Origin: Ruminococcus sp.
Lineage (GTDB): Bacteria; Bacillota; Clostridia; Oscillospirales; Acutalibacteraceae
Assembly: GCA_017458845.1 (NCBI GenBank)
Contig: JAFSZY010000014.1
Span: 62,001 to 126,000 of the forward strand
Reading direction: 5' to 3'
DNA: 64,000 nucleotides
How positions within the stretch are numbered: the first letter of the stretch is position 1; every line of letters begins with the position of its first letter. Both the position numbers and the translations under genes were made by a program. The notes beneath the pieces are model-generated. The model had not been told where the DNA came from. It saw only the letters and a list, made by a program, of their open reading frames with translations, and made no database searches. Shown one piece after another: positions 9,657 to 17,104 of this stretch.

Positions 9657-10502
9657 ATGAAAAGATTTGCGTCAATATTTTTAGTATCAATTATCCTGAT
9701 TACTTCATTATTTGTTGTTTCGGCAAACGCTCTTACACCTAAAGAAAAGTTTAAAGCGTACAAGGAAAGCCAAGGTGATTACAGCAAAATTGATGTATTT
9801 AAATCCATAGGGGGTAATCTTTATCTCGAAAGAATGGATTTTGAAGTAAGTGATTGCGCTATGTATTATTACACAATGGGTAAGTATAAGTACACAGCTG
9901 TCGGCGGAGCGTATAATCTTTATGTTTATGATTATAAGAAAAACAAGGAATATTCTATTTATAACGCTTACAAAAAGGGCGTAATAAACAAAAGTAAGCT
10001 TCCGAGAATTTCCCGACTTATTGCCGATGTTTACGGTGTAACTATGGATCCTTTCGAAATTTCCATAAACGCGGGGGAGAAAGTGTTCCTGAATAAATAC
10101 ATCGGATCGTGGAAAATTGAGGATAAAAAGATTGCTAAAACCAGCAAAACAAACGGAACTAATTATATTTTAGGCCTAAGCAAAGGAACGACGGAAGTAT
10201 GCGGAAAATATAACGGCGAAGAATTAAGCTGTGATATAATTGTAAAGAACAACCCTAAGCTTACAAAAAACAATAAGACAATAAAAGCCGTTACAATCAA
10301 AAAGGGCAGGACTGTTAAAATCCGCATAAAAGGTAAAGTTAAATCAATCAAAAATGTTTACAAAAATACTAAGTATGCCAAAATTGTATCTAAAAAGTCA
10401 GCGTCGGTCATTAAAGTAAAAGGATTAAAGAAAGGCGTTACAAATCTTAAAGTAAAAGTAAACGGAGTCAAAAAGCTAAATTTAAAAGTAACTGTAAAAT
10501 AA
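9657..10502 (+). CDS. Secreted lysine-rich protein with Ig-like repeats
   Basis: 281 residues. A signal peptide is clear: MKR, a hydrophobic stretch, then a VSANA-type cleavage site near residue 25. Residues from about 150 to the end look like one or two bacterial Ig-like (BIG2-type) beta domains, with phrases such as GLSKGTTEV and GLKKGVTNLKV, and are very rich in lysine. The first 120 residues match nothing I recognise. It is probably exported and bound to the cell surface. AGGAGG lies at 9643-9648. The structured leader upstream suggests conditional expression. Function unknown. Confidence 0.8.
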   Translation: MKRFASIFLVSIILITSLFVVSANALTPKEKFKAYKESQGDYSKIDVFKSIGGNLYLERMDFEVSDCAMYYYTMGKYKYTAVGGAYNLYVYDYKKNKEYSIYNAYKKGVINKSKLPRISRLIADVYGVTMDPFEISINAGEKVFLNKYIGSWKIEDKKIAKTSKTNGTNYILGLSKGTTEVCGKYNGEELSCDIIVKNNPKLTKNNKTIKAVTIKKGRTVKIRIKGKVKSIKNVYKNTKYAKIVSKKSASVIKVKGLKKGVTNLKVKVNGVKKLNLKVTVK

Positions 10503-10506
10503 ACAA

Positions 10507-10537
10507 AGCGTGCGATTGATTCGCACGCTAATTTTTT
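10507..10537. terminator. Bidirectional terminator between convergent genes
   Basis: AGCGTGCGA (10507-10515) pairs perfectly with TCGCACGCT (10521-10529), loop TTGAT. ATTTTTT follows on the plus side and TTTGTTT on the minus side. It serves the secreted protein and the recombinase, whose stop codon it touches. Confidence 0.85.
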
Positions 10538-11519
10538 ACTCTTCGTTTTTCTTAGGTTTAATTTTTCCCAAAGGATTGCTCTCGGCGGCTTGTTTGAGCT
10601 GTTTATTAGATAGGTGAGTGTATATCTCTGTAGTGCCTAAATTCTCGTGACCTAGGATTTCCTTTAGAACTCTTATATCCACGTCGCCTTCTTGATACAT
10701 AAGTGTAGCGGCAGTATGCCTGAGCTTGTGACAGGAATAACCCTGAGAGTCCAGACCGATTTTTTCAAGATACTTATAAACCATAGCTTGAACGGTTTTA
10801 GGTGACATTCTGTTGTGGTTTCGGCTGATAAACAGCGCTTTTCTGTCCTTTAAATCATCGGTAGGGCGAACCTCTTTGTAAGCGTTGATTGCGTCTATAC
10901 ATGCCTTATTAAGGTAAATTATACGCTCTTTGTTTCCTTTTCCCAGCACTCTCATTGTGTTATCGGTTCTGACGTCGTTATAATTCAGCCCGCATAACTC
11001 CGAAAGTCGCAGTCCACAGTTCAAAAACAGGGTTAAAATGCAGTAATCACGCCTTGCGTTATCGCCCTCAACAGCATTCAAAAGCTCAATAGACTGCTCC
11101 AAAGTGAGATATTTAGGCAGAGATTTCTTCTGCTTTGGTGTTTCAAGGTCTTTTAAAGGGTTAGAATCAATCAAATGTTCTCTTTCCAGATATTTATAGA
11201 ACTGGCGCAGGGAAGAGGTCTTGCGTGCTCGGGCAGCCTGGGAGTTGCCGCGTTCGCGCTGCAAAAAATACATAAACTCATAACTGTCACGCAGAGTGAT
11301 AGTTTTAACAAGTTCTAGGTCTACGTTATCTATTTTAATTTCATCAAACTCGAGAGAGGGATTGCAAATTTCTCTTGACGCATTTATGTAACGAAAGAAA
11401 GTGCGCAGGTCAATATAATACTCGTCAACCGTTTTAGGGGAACGACCTTTGATGTTTTGCATATAGAGAAGAAAACGTTTTATAATGTCGGGAGCTTCTT
11501 TCATAAAGTCTACTGCCAC
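10536..11519 (-). CDS. Tyrosine recombinase, XerC/XerD type
   Basis: 327 residues. The N-terminal SAM-like core-binding domain covers about 1-130. The catalytic domain follows with the expected residues: Arg in CGLRLSEL, Lys in GKGNKER, His-x-x-Arg in HKLRHT, His in LGHENL, and the nucleophile Tyr in TEIYTH. Xer recombinases resolve chromosome dimers at dif sites or move integrative elements. No phage or conjugation genes lie nearby, which favours the housekeeping type. A 28-bp dif-like palindrome lies 62 bp upstream of the start codon. The XerC versus XerD assignment cannot be made from the sequence alone. Confidence 0.88.
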   Translation of the reverse strand: MAVDFMKEAPDIIKRFLLYMQNIKGRSPKTVDEYYIDLRTFFRYINASREICNPSLEFDEIKIDNVDLELVKTITLRDSYEFMYFLQRERGNSQAARARKTSSLRQFYKYLEREHLIDSNPLKDLETPKQKKSLPKYLTLEQSIELLNAVEGDNARRDYCILTLFLNCGLRLSELCGLNYNDVRTDNTMRVLGKGNKERIIYLNKACIDAINAYKEVRPTDDLKDRKALFISRNHNRMSPKTVQAMVYKYLEKIGLDSQGYSCHKLRHTAATLMYQEGDVDIRVLKEILGHENLGTTEIYTHLSNKQLKQAAESNPLGKIKPKKNEE

Positions 11520-11581
11520 AGTATCACCTCACAATTTTGATTATATCATAATAGGGAGCAGCTATTATTCTTATATGGAAA

Positions 11582-11609
11582 ATTATACAAAATGAAAATT
11601 TTGTATAAT
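11582..11609. other. dif-like Xer recombination site or operator (28-bp palindrome)
   Basis: ATTATACAAAA, spacer TGAAAA, TTTTGTATAAT: two perfectly inverted 11-bp arms around 6 bp, the exact geometry of a dif site. The right arm matches about 8 of 11 positions of classical dif right arms such as TTATGTTAAAT. It sits 62 bp upstream of a Xer-type gene, as in single-recombinase systems such as XerS/difSL. It could instead be an operator or a chance AT palindrome. Confidence 0.45.
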
Positions 11610-11865
11610 TCAGGGGAGTATATTTTCTGATTTAGAATAAACAAGGGATTTTAATGCATAATTAGAAATATAATTAAACAACAATCTCCTGAATTATTGA
11701 ATATAGGATTTTTATGTTAATTAGAAAAGCTGTATTATTAGTTTTGTATTTATTAAAGATTCGCAGAATTCTTTGTCCTATCTAAACGCTTATTGTTTTT
11801 ATATTACTTATTTTAAGCTCTACAACAATATAATAATTGAAATCCCTGTAATTCTCAAAAAAAAT

Positions 11866-11921
11866 ATCCGATAGAAATTTTCTCAACGACTCCCAGGTTG
11901 TCAGAAAAATTTCCATCGGAT
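11866..11921. repeat. Long imperfect hairpin with flanking A and T runs
   Basis: The left arm, beginning ATCCGATAGAAATTTT at 11866, pairs with a right arm ending in AAATTTCCATCGGAT at 11921, with a few mismatches and bulges and a loop near TCCCA. A run of A precedes it and TTTTATTT follows, so it could terminate transcription in either direction. It might also be a palindromic repeat unit. No source gene is evident. Confidence 0.5.
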
Positions 11922-12177
11922 TTTATTTCGCTTATTTTTTAAAAATTTTTTATACAGAGATTTTTAACTACGAATTTTAATATATTGGGAGAATAATTAT
12001 AGATCGCCGTAATAAAACAATGAATTATTTAGGAACGTATAATAACTGTAAAAATAGCTTTATTATGCCATTTATTCTATATATAGAGTTTTCATTCACA
12101 CTTCCCTGCTGTTTTGCTTTCTTAAAACGCAAAATTTTGTATAATTCAATTTATTGTTTTCCACAGTGTTTCAACAT

Positions 12178-12202
12178 ATTTTGTATAATTCAGATTATAC
12201 AA
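12178..12202. repeat. Second inverted-arm site at the right end of the AT-rich region
   Basis: TTGTATAAT (12181-12189), TCAG, ATTATACAA (12194-12202). The arms are the same as in the 11582-11609 palindrome but in the opposite relative orientation. ATTTTGTATAATTCAG (12178-12193) is an exact 16-bp copy of 11598-11613. A third copy with one mismatch is at 12134-12149. Confidence 0.6.
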
Positions 12203-12220
12203 TTTGTAATATTTTAACAC

Positions 12221-12253
12221 AAAAAACAACGGGCTTATATCACTATAAACCCG
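12221..12253 (-). terminator. Terminator of the sigK-radA gene cluster (minus strand)
   Basis: Reading the minus strand, CGGGTTTATA pairs with TATAAGCCCG (one mismatch), followed by TTGTTTTTTG. The stem includes the stop region of the last gene. Confidence 0.65.
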
Positions 12254-12909
12254 CCTATATCGTACAGTTTTTTATTTGTTAAACATACTATTTTAATATT
12301 TCGTTCTGTCAGAAAGTCTTTAATTAACTTATAGTTTTTATGCTGTGTAATATCTCCTGTGAAGTAAGCTTTTCCATTATTATAGAAAGTACATCCGCCT
12401 ATAAAACCGTAATCTACTCCGTCCAGCTCAATATCTCCGCTGTCTATAAGCAGCCCCTCTTCCCCATTTCGGCTCAGAGTATCAAAAATTCCTTTATCTG
12501 CCGTTATAAAACAGTTCTCAAAGACCGCTGTAGAGCATTTTGTGTAGCCTTGATTAACATTAAATATTTCTATATTATTTGCGTTGCAATGCTTTATAAC
12601 TGCTTTTGCGACAGAATCTGCTTTGCAATAGAGCTTGTTATTCATATAAACAGCGTTTAAGAGTATGTTTTGGGGGTAATTTGCGCCTATTTCTTCGTCT
12701 ATTTCAATTACCTTTAATTGTAATGAAAAAAGCTTTTCTTTCAGCTTTTGTGCTTCTTTCAGCACGAAGAAAGTGTCATTTATTTTGAGGCATTGAATAT
12801 CAGCGTGCCGCCTTTCAAACGGTAATATTCCCTCTATATTAACGGATTCTATTATATTAAAGCCTCTATTTTTAATGCTTTTGTTTATCTCTGTCTTTTC
12901 ATCCGACAT
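12235..12909 (-). CDS. DUF6873-like protein of unknown function
   Basis: 224 residues from ATG 12909, starting MSDEKTEI. An upstream TTG at 12939 would overlap radA and is less likely. The sequence contains LPFERRHADIQCLKI, the region VNQGYTKCSTAVF, and a C-terminal GDIELDGVDYGFIGGCTF. This resembles the DUF6873 (GME-fold) proteins often found beside radA in Clostridia. No catalytic motif is obvious, though several conserved Asp, His and Cys residues are spread through it. It starts 10 bp after radA and is probably co-transcribed. Function unknown. Confidence 0.7.
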   Translation of the reverse strand: MSDEKTEINKSIKNRGFNIIESVNIEGILPFERRHADIQCLKINDTFFVLKEAQKLKEKLFSLQLKVIEIDEEIGANYPQNILLNAVYMNNKLYCKADSVAKAVIKHCNANNIEIFNVNQGYTKCSTAVFENCFITADKGIFDTLSRNGEEGLLIDSGDIELDGVDYGFIGGCTFYNNGKAYFTGDITQHKNYKLIKDFLTERNIKIVCLTNKKLYDIGGFIVI

Positions 12910-12919
12910 TATAATATTT

Positions 12920-14278
12920 TTACTCACTGATAGCCTCAAAAGCCTGTCTCAGATTCTTTACACCGATTACCTCAGCGCCCATTTTATCTACATTTTTAGC
13001 GTTGTGATACGGCAGTACTATCTTATCAAATCCAAGCCTTACCGCCTCGCTTACACGCTGCTGCGCCTGAGATATTGAGCGTATCTCGCCCGCTAAACCT
13101 ACTTCGCCGAACACTACGGCGTTTTCAAGTACGGGTGTATCTTTCAGACTGCTTATAAGCGCCATACATATTGCGAGATCCACAGCGGGTTCGTCTATTC
13201 TAAGACCGCCTACAATATTGACGAAAGCGTCCATATTATTAAAGTAATATCCCGCACGCTTTTCCAGCACGGCAAGCAGCATTGACAGTCGGTTATAGTC
13301 AAATCCCGTGGACATTCTTCTGGGGTTTCCATACCCCGATTGAGTAGCCAGACCTTGTATTTCGGTGAGAATAGGTCGTGTGCCCTCGAGTGAGCAGGTA
13401 ACTACTGTTCCCGAAACACCTTTAGGTCTGCCTGAGAGCATCATTTTTGATGGGTTCTCAACTTCCAGCAAGCCCTTGTCGGTCATTTCAAAAACGCCAA
13501 TTTCATTTGTAGAGCCAAAGCGGTTCTTGACGGCGCGCAGTATTCTGCAAGACATTTGTTTGTCTCCTTCAAAGTATAAAACCGTATCTACAATGTGCTC
13601 AAGCACCTTGGGACCTGCTATAGAGCCCTCTTTGTTTACATGACCTACAACCATTACGGGAATATCGTAGTCCTTTGCCGTATGCATAATAAGGTTTGTG
13701 CTCTCCCTGACCTGTGTAATACTTCCCGCGGAGGATGTGAGCTCGCTTATTATCATTGTCTGGATTGAATCAATCATAACTAAGTCGGGCTTTTGATTTT
13801 TGATTTCTTCTGTAATGATTTCCACGTCGGTTTCGGTCATTATCATTAGATTGGAATCTGTCAGTCCGAGCCTGTCCGCTCTGAGCTTTAACTGACGTTT
13901 GCTCTCCTCGCCCGATACATACAGTATGTTAAGGTTTGACAGATTCTTGCAGATTTGCATTAGTATTGTGGATTTGCCGATTCCCGGGTCTCCGCCGAGA
14001 AGCACAAGGCTGCCCTTAACTATGCCGCCGCCGAGGACACGGTTTAGCTCATTAAAGCCCGTGTCAAATCTTTCTTCATCTTTTGTGGAAATATCATTGA
14101 CGGATACGGGCTTTGTATAAGCGGAAATCCGTCTTTGAGATACAGCAGAGGCTTTTGCGGTCTCTTTTATTTCCTCCTGCATTGTGTTCCAGTTGCCGCA
14201 GCTCGGGCATTTGCCGTACCATTTTGGGCTTTCGTAACCGCATTCTGAGCACACAAACACACTTTTGATTTTAGCCAT
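12920..14278 (-). CDS. radA: DNA repair protein RadA/Sms
   Basis: 452 residues, the family length. N-terminal four-Cys zinc finger (CSECGYESPKWYGKCPSCGNW), RecA-like ATPase domain with Walker A GGDPGIGKST, the RadA-specific KNRFGST motif, and a C-terminal Lon protease-like domain without the catalytic serine. RadA is a branch-migration helicase acting in recombinational repair and transformation. The ribosome binding site GAGGA lies upstream. The gene lies between cwlD and the DUF6873-like gene on the minus strand. Confidence 0.97.
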   Translation of the reverse strand: MAKIKSVFVCSECGYESPKWYGKCPSCGNWNTMQEEIKETAKASAVSQRRISAYTKPVSVNDISTKDEERFDTGFNELNRVLGGGIVKGSLVLLGGDPGIGKSTILMQICKNLSNLNILYVSGEESKRQLKLRADRLGLTDSNLMIMTETDVEIITEEIKNQKPDLVMIDSIQTMIISELTSSAGSITQVRESTNLIMHTAKDYDIPVMVVGHVNKEGSIAGPKVLEHIVDTVLYFEGDKQMSCRILRAVKNRFGSTNEIGVFEMTDKGLLEVENPSKMMLSGRPKGVSGTVVTCSLEGTRPILTEIQGLATQSGYGNPRRMSTGFDYNRLSMLLAVLEKRAGYYFNNMDAFVNIVGGLRIDEPAVDLAICMALISSLKDTPVLENAVVFGEVGLAGEIRSISQAQQRVSEAVRLGFDKIVLPYHNAKNVDKMGAEVIGVKNLRQAFEAISE

Positions 14279-14290
14279 AGTTAAAAATCC

Positions 14291-14995
14291 TCATTCGTTA
14301 TAGTATTCTAAAAAACCTGAAAAAACAGCAAAAGCTATTTTGTTTTGATAGTCATTGTCCTTTAGCTTTAACGCTTCCTGAGCGTTAGATATAAACCCGC
14401 ATTCAACAATTACAGCGGGAACATTAGCGTTATAGAGCAGATAAATGTTATTATCCGCTTTTTTTGTTTCCCTCTTGTTTTGAGGTTGTATAAGAGAAAC
14501 TATATTTTCTTTTATAGCTTCCGATAGTTTTGCGCTGTTCTCGTTATTAGGAGAGTAAAAAATCTGAGTGCCGCTGTACTGTTCCTGAGTGAATTTGTTT
14601 TGATGAATGCTGATTACAACATTCTTTTCACTGCTGTTGAACATACTCAGGCGGTTTTTCATATCGCTTAGCTTGCGCTCTCTGAGTGTTGAGCCCTCGG
14701 AGTTGAGCATTGCGTCGTTTGTTCTGGTGAATTTCACATTAAAGCCGGCAGTTTTAAACAGAGCGCAGAGTTTATTTGTTATTGATAAGTTTATATCTTT
14801 CTCAATAATTCCGTTAGCTACAGCGCCGCCGTCCTCACCGCCGTGTCCCGCGTCAAGCACAATTGTAATATTGTCAAGAGCGGAAGCGCTGACAGAGGAG
14901 TAATTGTCCAGATTAAAAAAAGCGACGATAATCAGTATAATATAAACCGCGAATAATCCGAAGATCATAATATATGTAACTTTGTCTTTCTTCAT
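14291..14995 (-). CDS. cwlD: N-acetylmuramoyl-L-alanine amidase, CwlD type
   Basis: 234 residues from the ATG at 14995. A GTG four codons upstream is possible. An N-terminal membrane anchor (residues about 8-28) is followed by an Amidase_3 domain with the zinc ligands in DAGHGGEDGGA, EKDINL and ISIHQNK, and the catalytic Glu in VIVECGFISN. CwlD removes stem peptides from spore peptidoglycan as a first step towards muramic lactam in the cortex. The short anchored form and sporulation neighbours fit CwlD better than a housekeeping amidase. Confidence 0.82.
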   Translation of the reverse strand: MKKDKVTYIMIFGLFAVYIILIIVAFFNLDNYSSVSASALDNITIVLDAGHGGEDGGAVANGIIEKDINLSITNKLCALFKTAGFNVKFTRTNDAMLNSEGSTLRERKLSDMKNRLSMFNSSEKNVVISIHQNKFTQEQYSGTQIFYSPNNENSAKLSEAIKENIVSLIQPQNKRETKKADNNIYLLYNANVPAVIVECGFISNAQEALKLKDNDYQNKIAFAVFSGFLEYYNE

Positions 14996-15035
14996 AATCC
15001 TCACCACTAAATTGTATGAGGATAAAAAAGTATTA

Positions 15036-15788
15036 TTACAAGTCTATTTCCAAAGCTACAGGACAGTGGTCGGAGCCTAAAACATCAGTTAATATGTCCG
15101 TGTTTTTAATTTTATCTTTGATATCATCTGATACTACAAAGTAATCAATACGCCAGCCCGCGTTATTCTTTCTGGCGTTAAATCTGTACGACCACCAGGA
15201 GTAGACGCCAATTTCGTCAGGGTGCTGAAAACGCCAGCTGTCAGTAAATCCCGCATTTAAAAGCTCGCTGAACTTGCCGCGTTCCTCGTCCGAAAATCCC
15301 GCGTTGCCTCGGTTTGACTTGGGGTTCTTGAGGTCGATTTCAGTGTGAGCTACGTTGAGGTCTCCGCAAAGAATGACAGGCTTAATCTTATTAAGCTTAA
15401 CCATATACTCTCTGAGGTCGTCCTCAAATTCCATACGATAGTCAATTCTTTTCAGCTCGTTCTGCGCGTTGGGAGTGTAACAGCACAAGAGATAAAAACT
15501 CTCAAATTCACAGGTGATAACCCTGCCCTCGTCGTTGTGCTTGTCCTCAATTCCGTAGGTGATATTCAAGGGTTTTGCTTTTGTGTATACAGCCGTTCCT
15601 GAATATCCCTTTTTAATTGCGCTATAAAAATATTTCTCGTAGCCCTCGGGAGAAAAGTCAGCCTGATCGGGCTGCATTTTAGTCTCCTGAATACAGAATA
15701 TATCTGCGTTAATTTGTGCGAAGGTGTCCGCAAAACCTTTGTTCAGGCACGCTCTGAAGCCGTTAACATTCCATGATACAAGTTTCAT
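15036..15788 (-). CDS. xth: Exodeoxyribonuclease III
   Basis: 250 residues of the EEP nuclease superfamily. Visible motifs: WNVNGFRA at the start, CIQETKMQ with the metal-binding Glu, GDLNVAHTEIDL, WWSYRFNARKNNAGWRIDYF, and GSDHCPVALEI at the C-terminus with the catalytic Asp-His. It cuts DNA at abasic sites and removes 3-prime blocks. Its ATG overlaps the stop of the upstream metallopeptidase gene (ATGA), so the two are translationally coupled. Confidence 0.95.
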   Translation of the reverse strand: MKLVSWNVNGFRACLNKGFADTFAQINADIFCIQETKMQPDQADFSPEGYEKYFYSAIKKGYSGTAVYTKAKPLNITYGIEDKHNDEGRVITCEFESFYLLCCYTPNAQNELKRIDYRMEFEDDLREYMVKLNKIKPVILCGDLNVAHTEIDLKNPKSNRGNAGFSDEERGKFSELLNAGFTDSWRFQHPDEIGVYSWWSYRFNARKNNAGWRIDYFVVSDDIKDKIKNTDILTDVLGSDHCPVALEIDL

Positions 15789-16336
15789 ATCAGTATTCCC
15801 GCCATTTCCTTTCTTATTCTTTTGTATTCGGGACAGAAACCCGACACAATGTTATAAAAATCCTTGCTGTGATTTGGCACAATTAAATGAGCAAATTCGT
15901 GGATAATTACATAATCTATCTGCTCTTTGGTGCAATAAATCAAGTTTTTGTTAAGTGTAATAATACATTTGACGTAGTTGCAGCTCCCCCACCTTGACTT
16001 CATTTTTCTGAATTTAAGCTGAGGTTTATCTATTCTGTATTGTCCGAATAATTTATATGTTAATTCAAATCTACCAAAAACGTATGTCTCAAACTCGTCT
16101 ATTGTATATTTAGGCAATAATTCTATTGATTGTTTTTTCTTAAAATCCTCAAAAGCTTTGAGGATAAAATCCCCCTTTTTGATAACAAAGGAATCCAAAT
16201 ATTCTAACGATACCCTTGAGTTTGCCGAAACCTCCACGGAACAATCAGGCTTAATACGCAGATTAATATTCTTCACGCGTTTTCGCGTAAGATTATATTT
16301 GATTGTTGTTCCCTTGTATTCAACTTCTCTTATCAT
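15785..16336 (-). CDS. YgjP-like metallopeptidase (DUF45, SprT-related)
   Basis: 183 residues. The C-terminal zinc motif is HEFAHLIVPNHSKDFY, that is HExxH followed by a third His, typical of YgjP/DUF45 metallopeptidases. The conserved RKMKSRWGSC segment lies about 30 residues before it. Presumably cytoplasmic, substrate unknown. It begins directly after the sigK stop codon and overlaps the exonuclease gene by 4 bp, so it belongs to the sigK transcript. That could place some expression in the mother cell. Confidence 0.85.
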   Translation of the reverse strand: MIREVEYKGTTIKYNLTRKRVKNINLRIKPDCSVEVSANSRVSLEYLDSFVIKKGDFILKAFEDFKKKQSIELLPKYTIDEFETYVFGRFELTYKLFGQYRIDKPQLKFRKMKSRWGSCNYVKCIITLNKNLIYCTKEQIDYVIIHEFAHLIVPNHSKDFYNIVSGFCPEYKRIRKEMAGILI

Positions 16337-17032
16337 TTATAGATTACTGCTTCTTTCGTATTTTCTCTTTAGTGTTTTAAGAGCTTTTGTTTCGATTCTG
16401 CTGATATATGAACGGCTGACTCCCAGTATCTCGGCTACTTCACGTTGAGTTATAGGATTTTCACCGTTTAATCCGTATCTCAGTATGATAACTTGTTTTT
16501 CACGGGAATCAAGCTCTGAGTCAATATATTCATAAATCTTTTTCAGGTTGAGTTTTGTATTTATATTATCGAGTATGTCATCATCAACCGAGAGAATATC
16601 AAACAGGCTCAGAGAGTTTCCGTCCTTGTCCATATCAATCGCTTCATTCAGCGATATATCCTGAGAGGTTTTCTTCAGGTTTCGAAAGTGCATCAATATC
16701 TCGTTCTCAATACAGCGTGAAGCGTAGCTTGAGAGCTTGATGTTTTTGTTAATATCAAATGTGTTAATCGCCTTAATCAAGCCGATTGTACCGATTGACA
16801 CAAGGTCGTCCTGATCGTTTTGTGATGAATAGTATTTTTTGATTATGTGGGCGACAAGTCTGAGATTATGTTCGACCAGCTTGTTTCTGGCGTTAATATC
16901 CCCTTCGTTTGCCTTAATTAAACATTCACGTTCTTCCTTTGCCGACAGCGGTTTCGGGAAAGAGCCGTTGCCGCATACGTGAAGAACTAAAAAGCAAATG
17001 TATTGTCCTATAAATCCAAGTAAGCTTAACAA
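16337..17032 (-). CDS. sigK: RNA polymerase sporulation sigma factor SigK
   Basis: 231 residues from TTG 17032, preceded by GGGAG. The N-terminus is a hydrophobic extension of about 20-25 residues followed by GNGSFPKPLSAKEE, which matches the pro-sequence and mature start of sigma-K. Regions 2 (LVSIGTIGLIKAINTFD), 3 and 4 (the helix-turn-helix TQREVAEILGVSRSYISRIE) are complete. SigK directs late mother-cell transcription during spore formation. The gene is continuous, with no skin-like insertion. SigE-like factors are the alternative, but the pro-sequence junction favours SigK. Confidence 0.88.
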   Translation of the reverse strand: MLSLLGFIGQYICFLVLHVCGNGSFPKPLSAKEERECLIKANEGDINARNKLVEHNLRLVAHIIKKYYSSQNDQDDLVSIGTIGLIKAINTFDINKNIKLSSYASRCIENEILMHFRNLKKTSQDISLNEAIDMDKDGNSLSLFDILSVDDDILDNINTKLNLKKIYEYIDSELDSREKQVIILRYGLNGENPITQREVAEILGVSRSYISRIETKALKTLKRKYERSSNL

Positions 17033-17104
17033 GATAATCCACTCCCATTATTTATCATAATAATCTTATGAGAGAGTTATCCTGTTTTTGCAAGTCCAAT
17101 AAAG

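Larger units (their letters stand above)
11520..12234. other. 715-bp AT-rich intergenic region with repeated arms and a long hairpin
   Basis: No convincing gene is seen. The region holds the dif-like palindrome (11582-11609), a long imperfect hairpin (11866-11921), and three direct copies of ATTTTGTATAATTC (11598, 12134, 12178). The outer two extend to a perfect 16-bp match ending in AG. Base composition is much more AT-rich than the flanking genes. A 65-codon frame at 12020-12217 has no ribosome binding site or recognisable features. Confidence 0.7.

Noticed and set aside
12020..12217. 65-codon open frame in the AT-rich gap
   Set aside because: No ribosome binding site, Phe/Ile/Cys-rich composition as expected from AT-rich noncoding DNA, and it overlaps the repeated arms.
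10536..12234. Prophage or integrative element around the tyrosine recombinase
   Set aside because: No phage, excisionase, relaxase or replication gene nearby. Neighbours on both sides are core genes.
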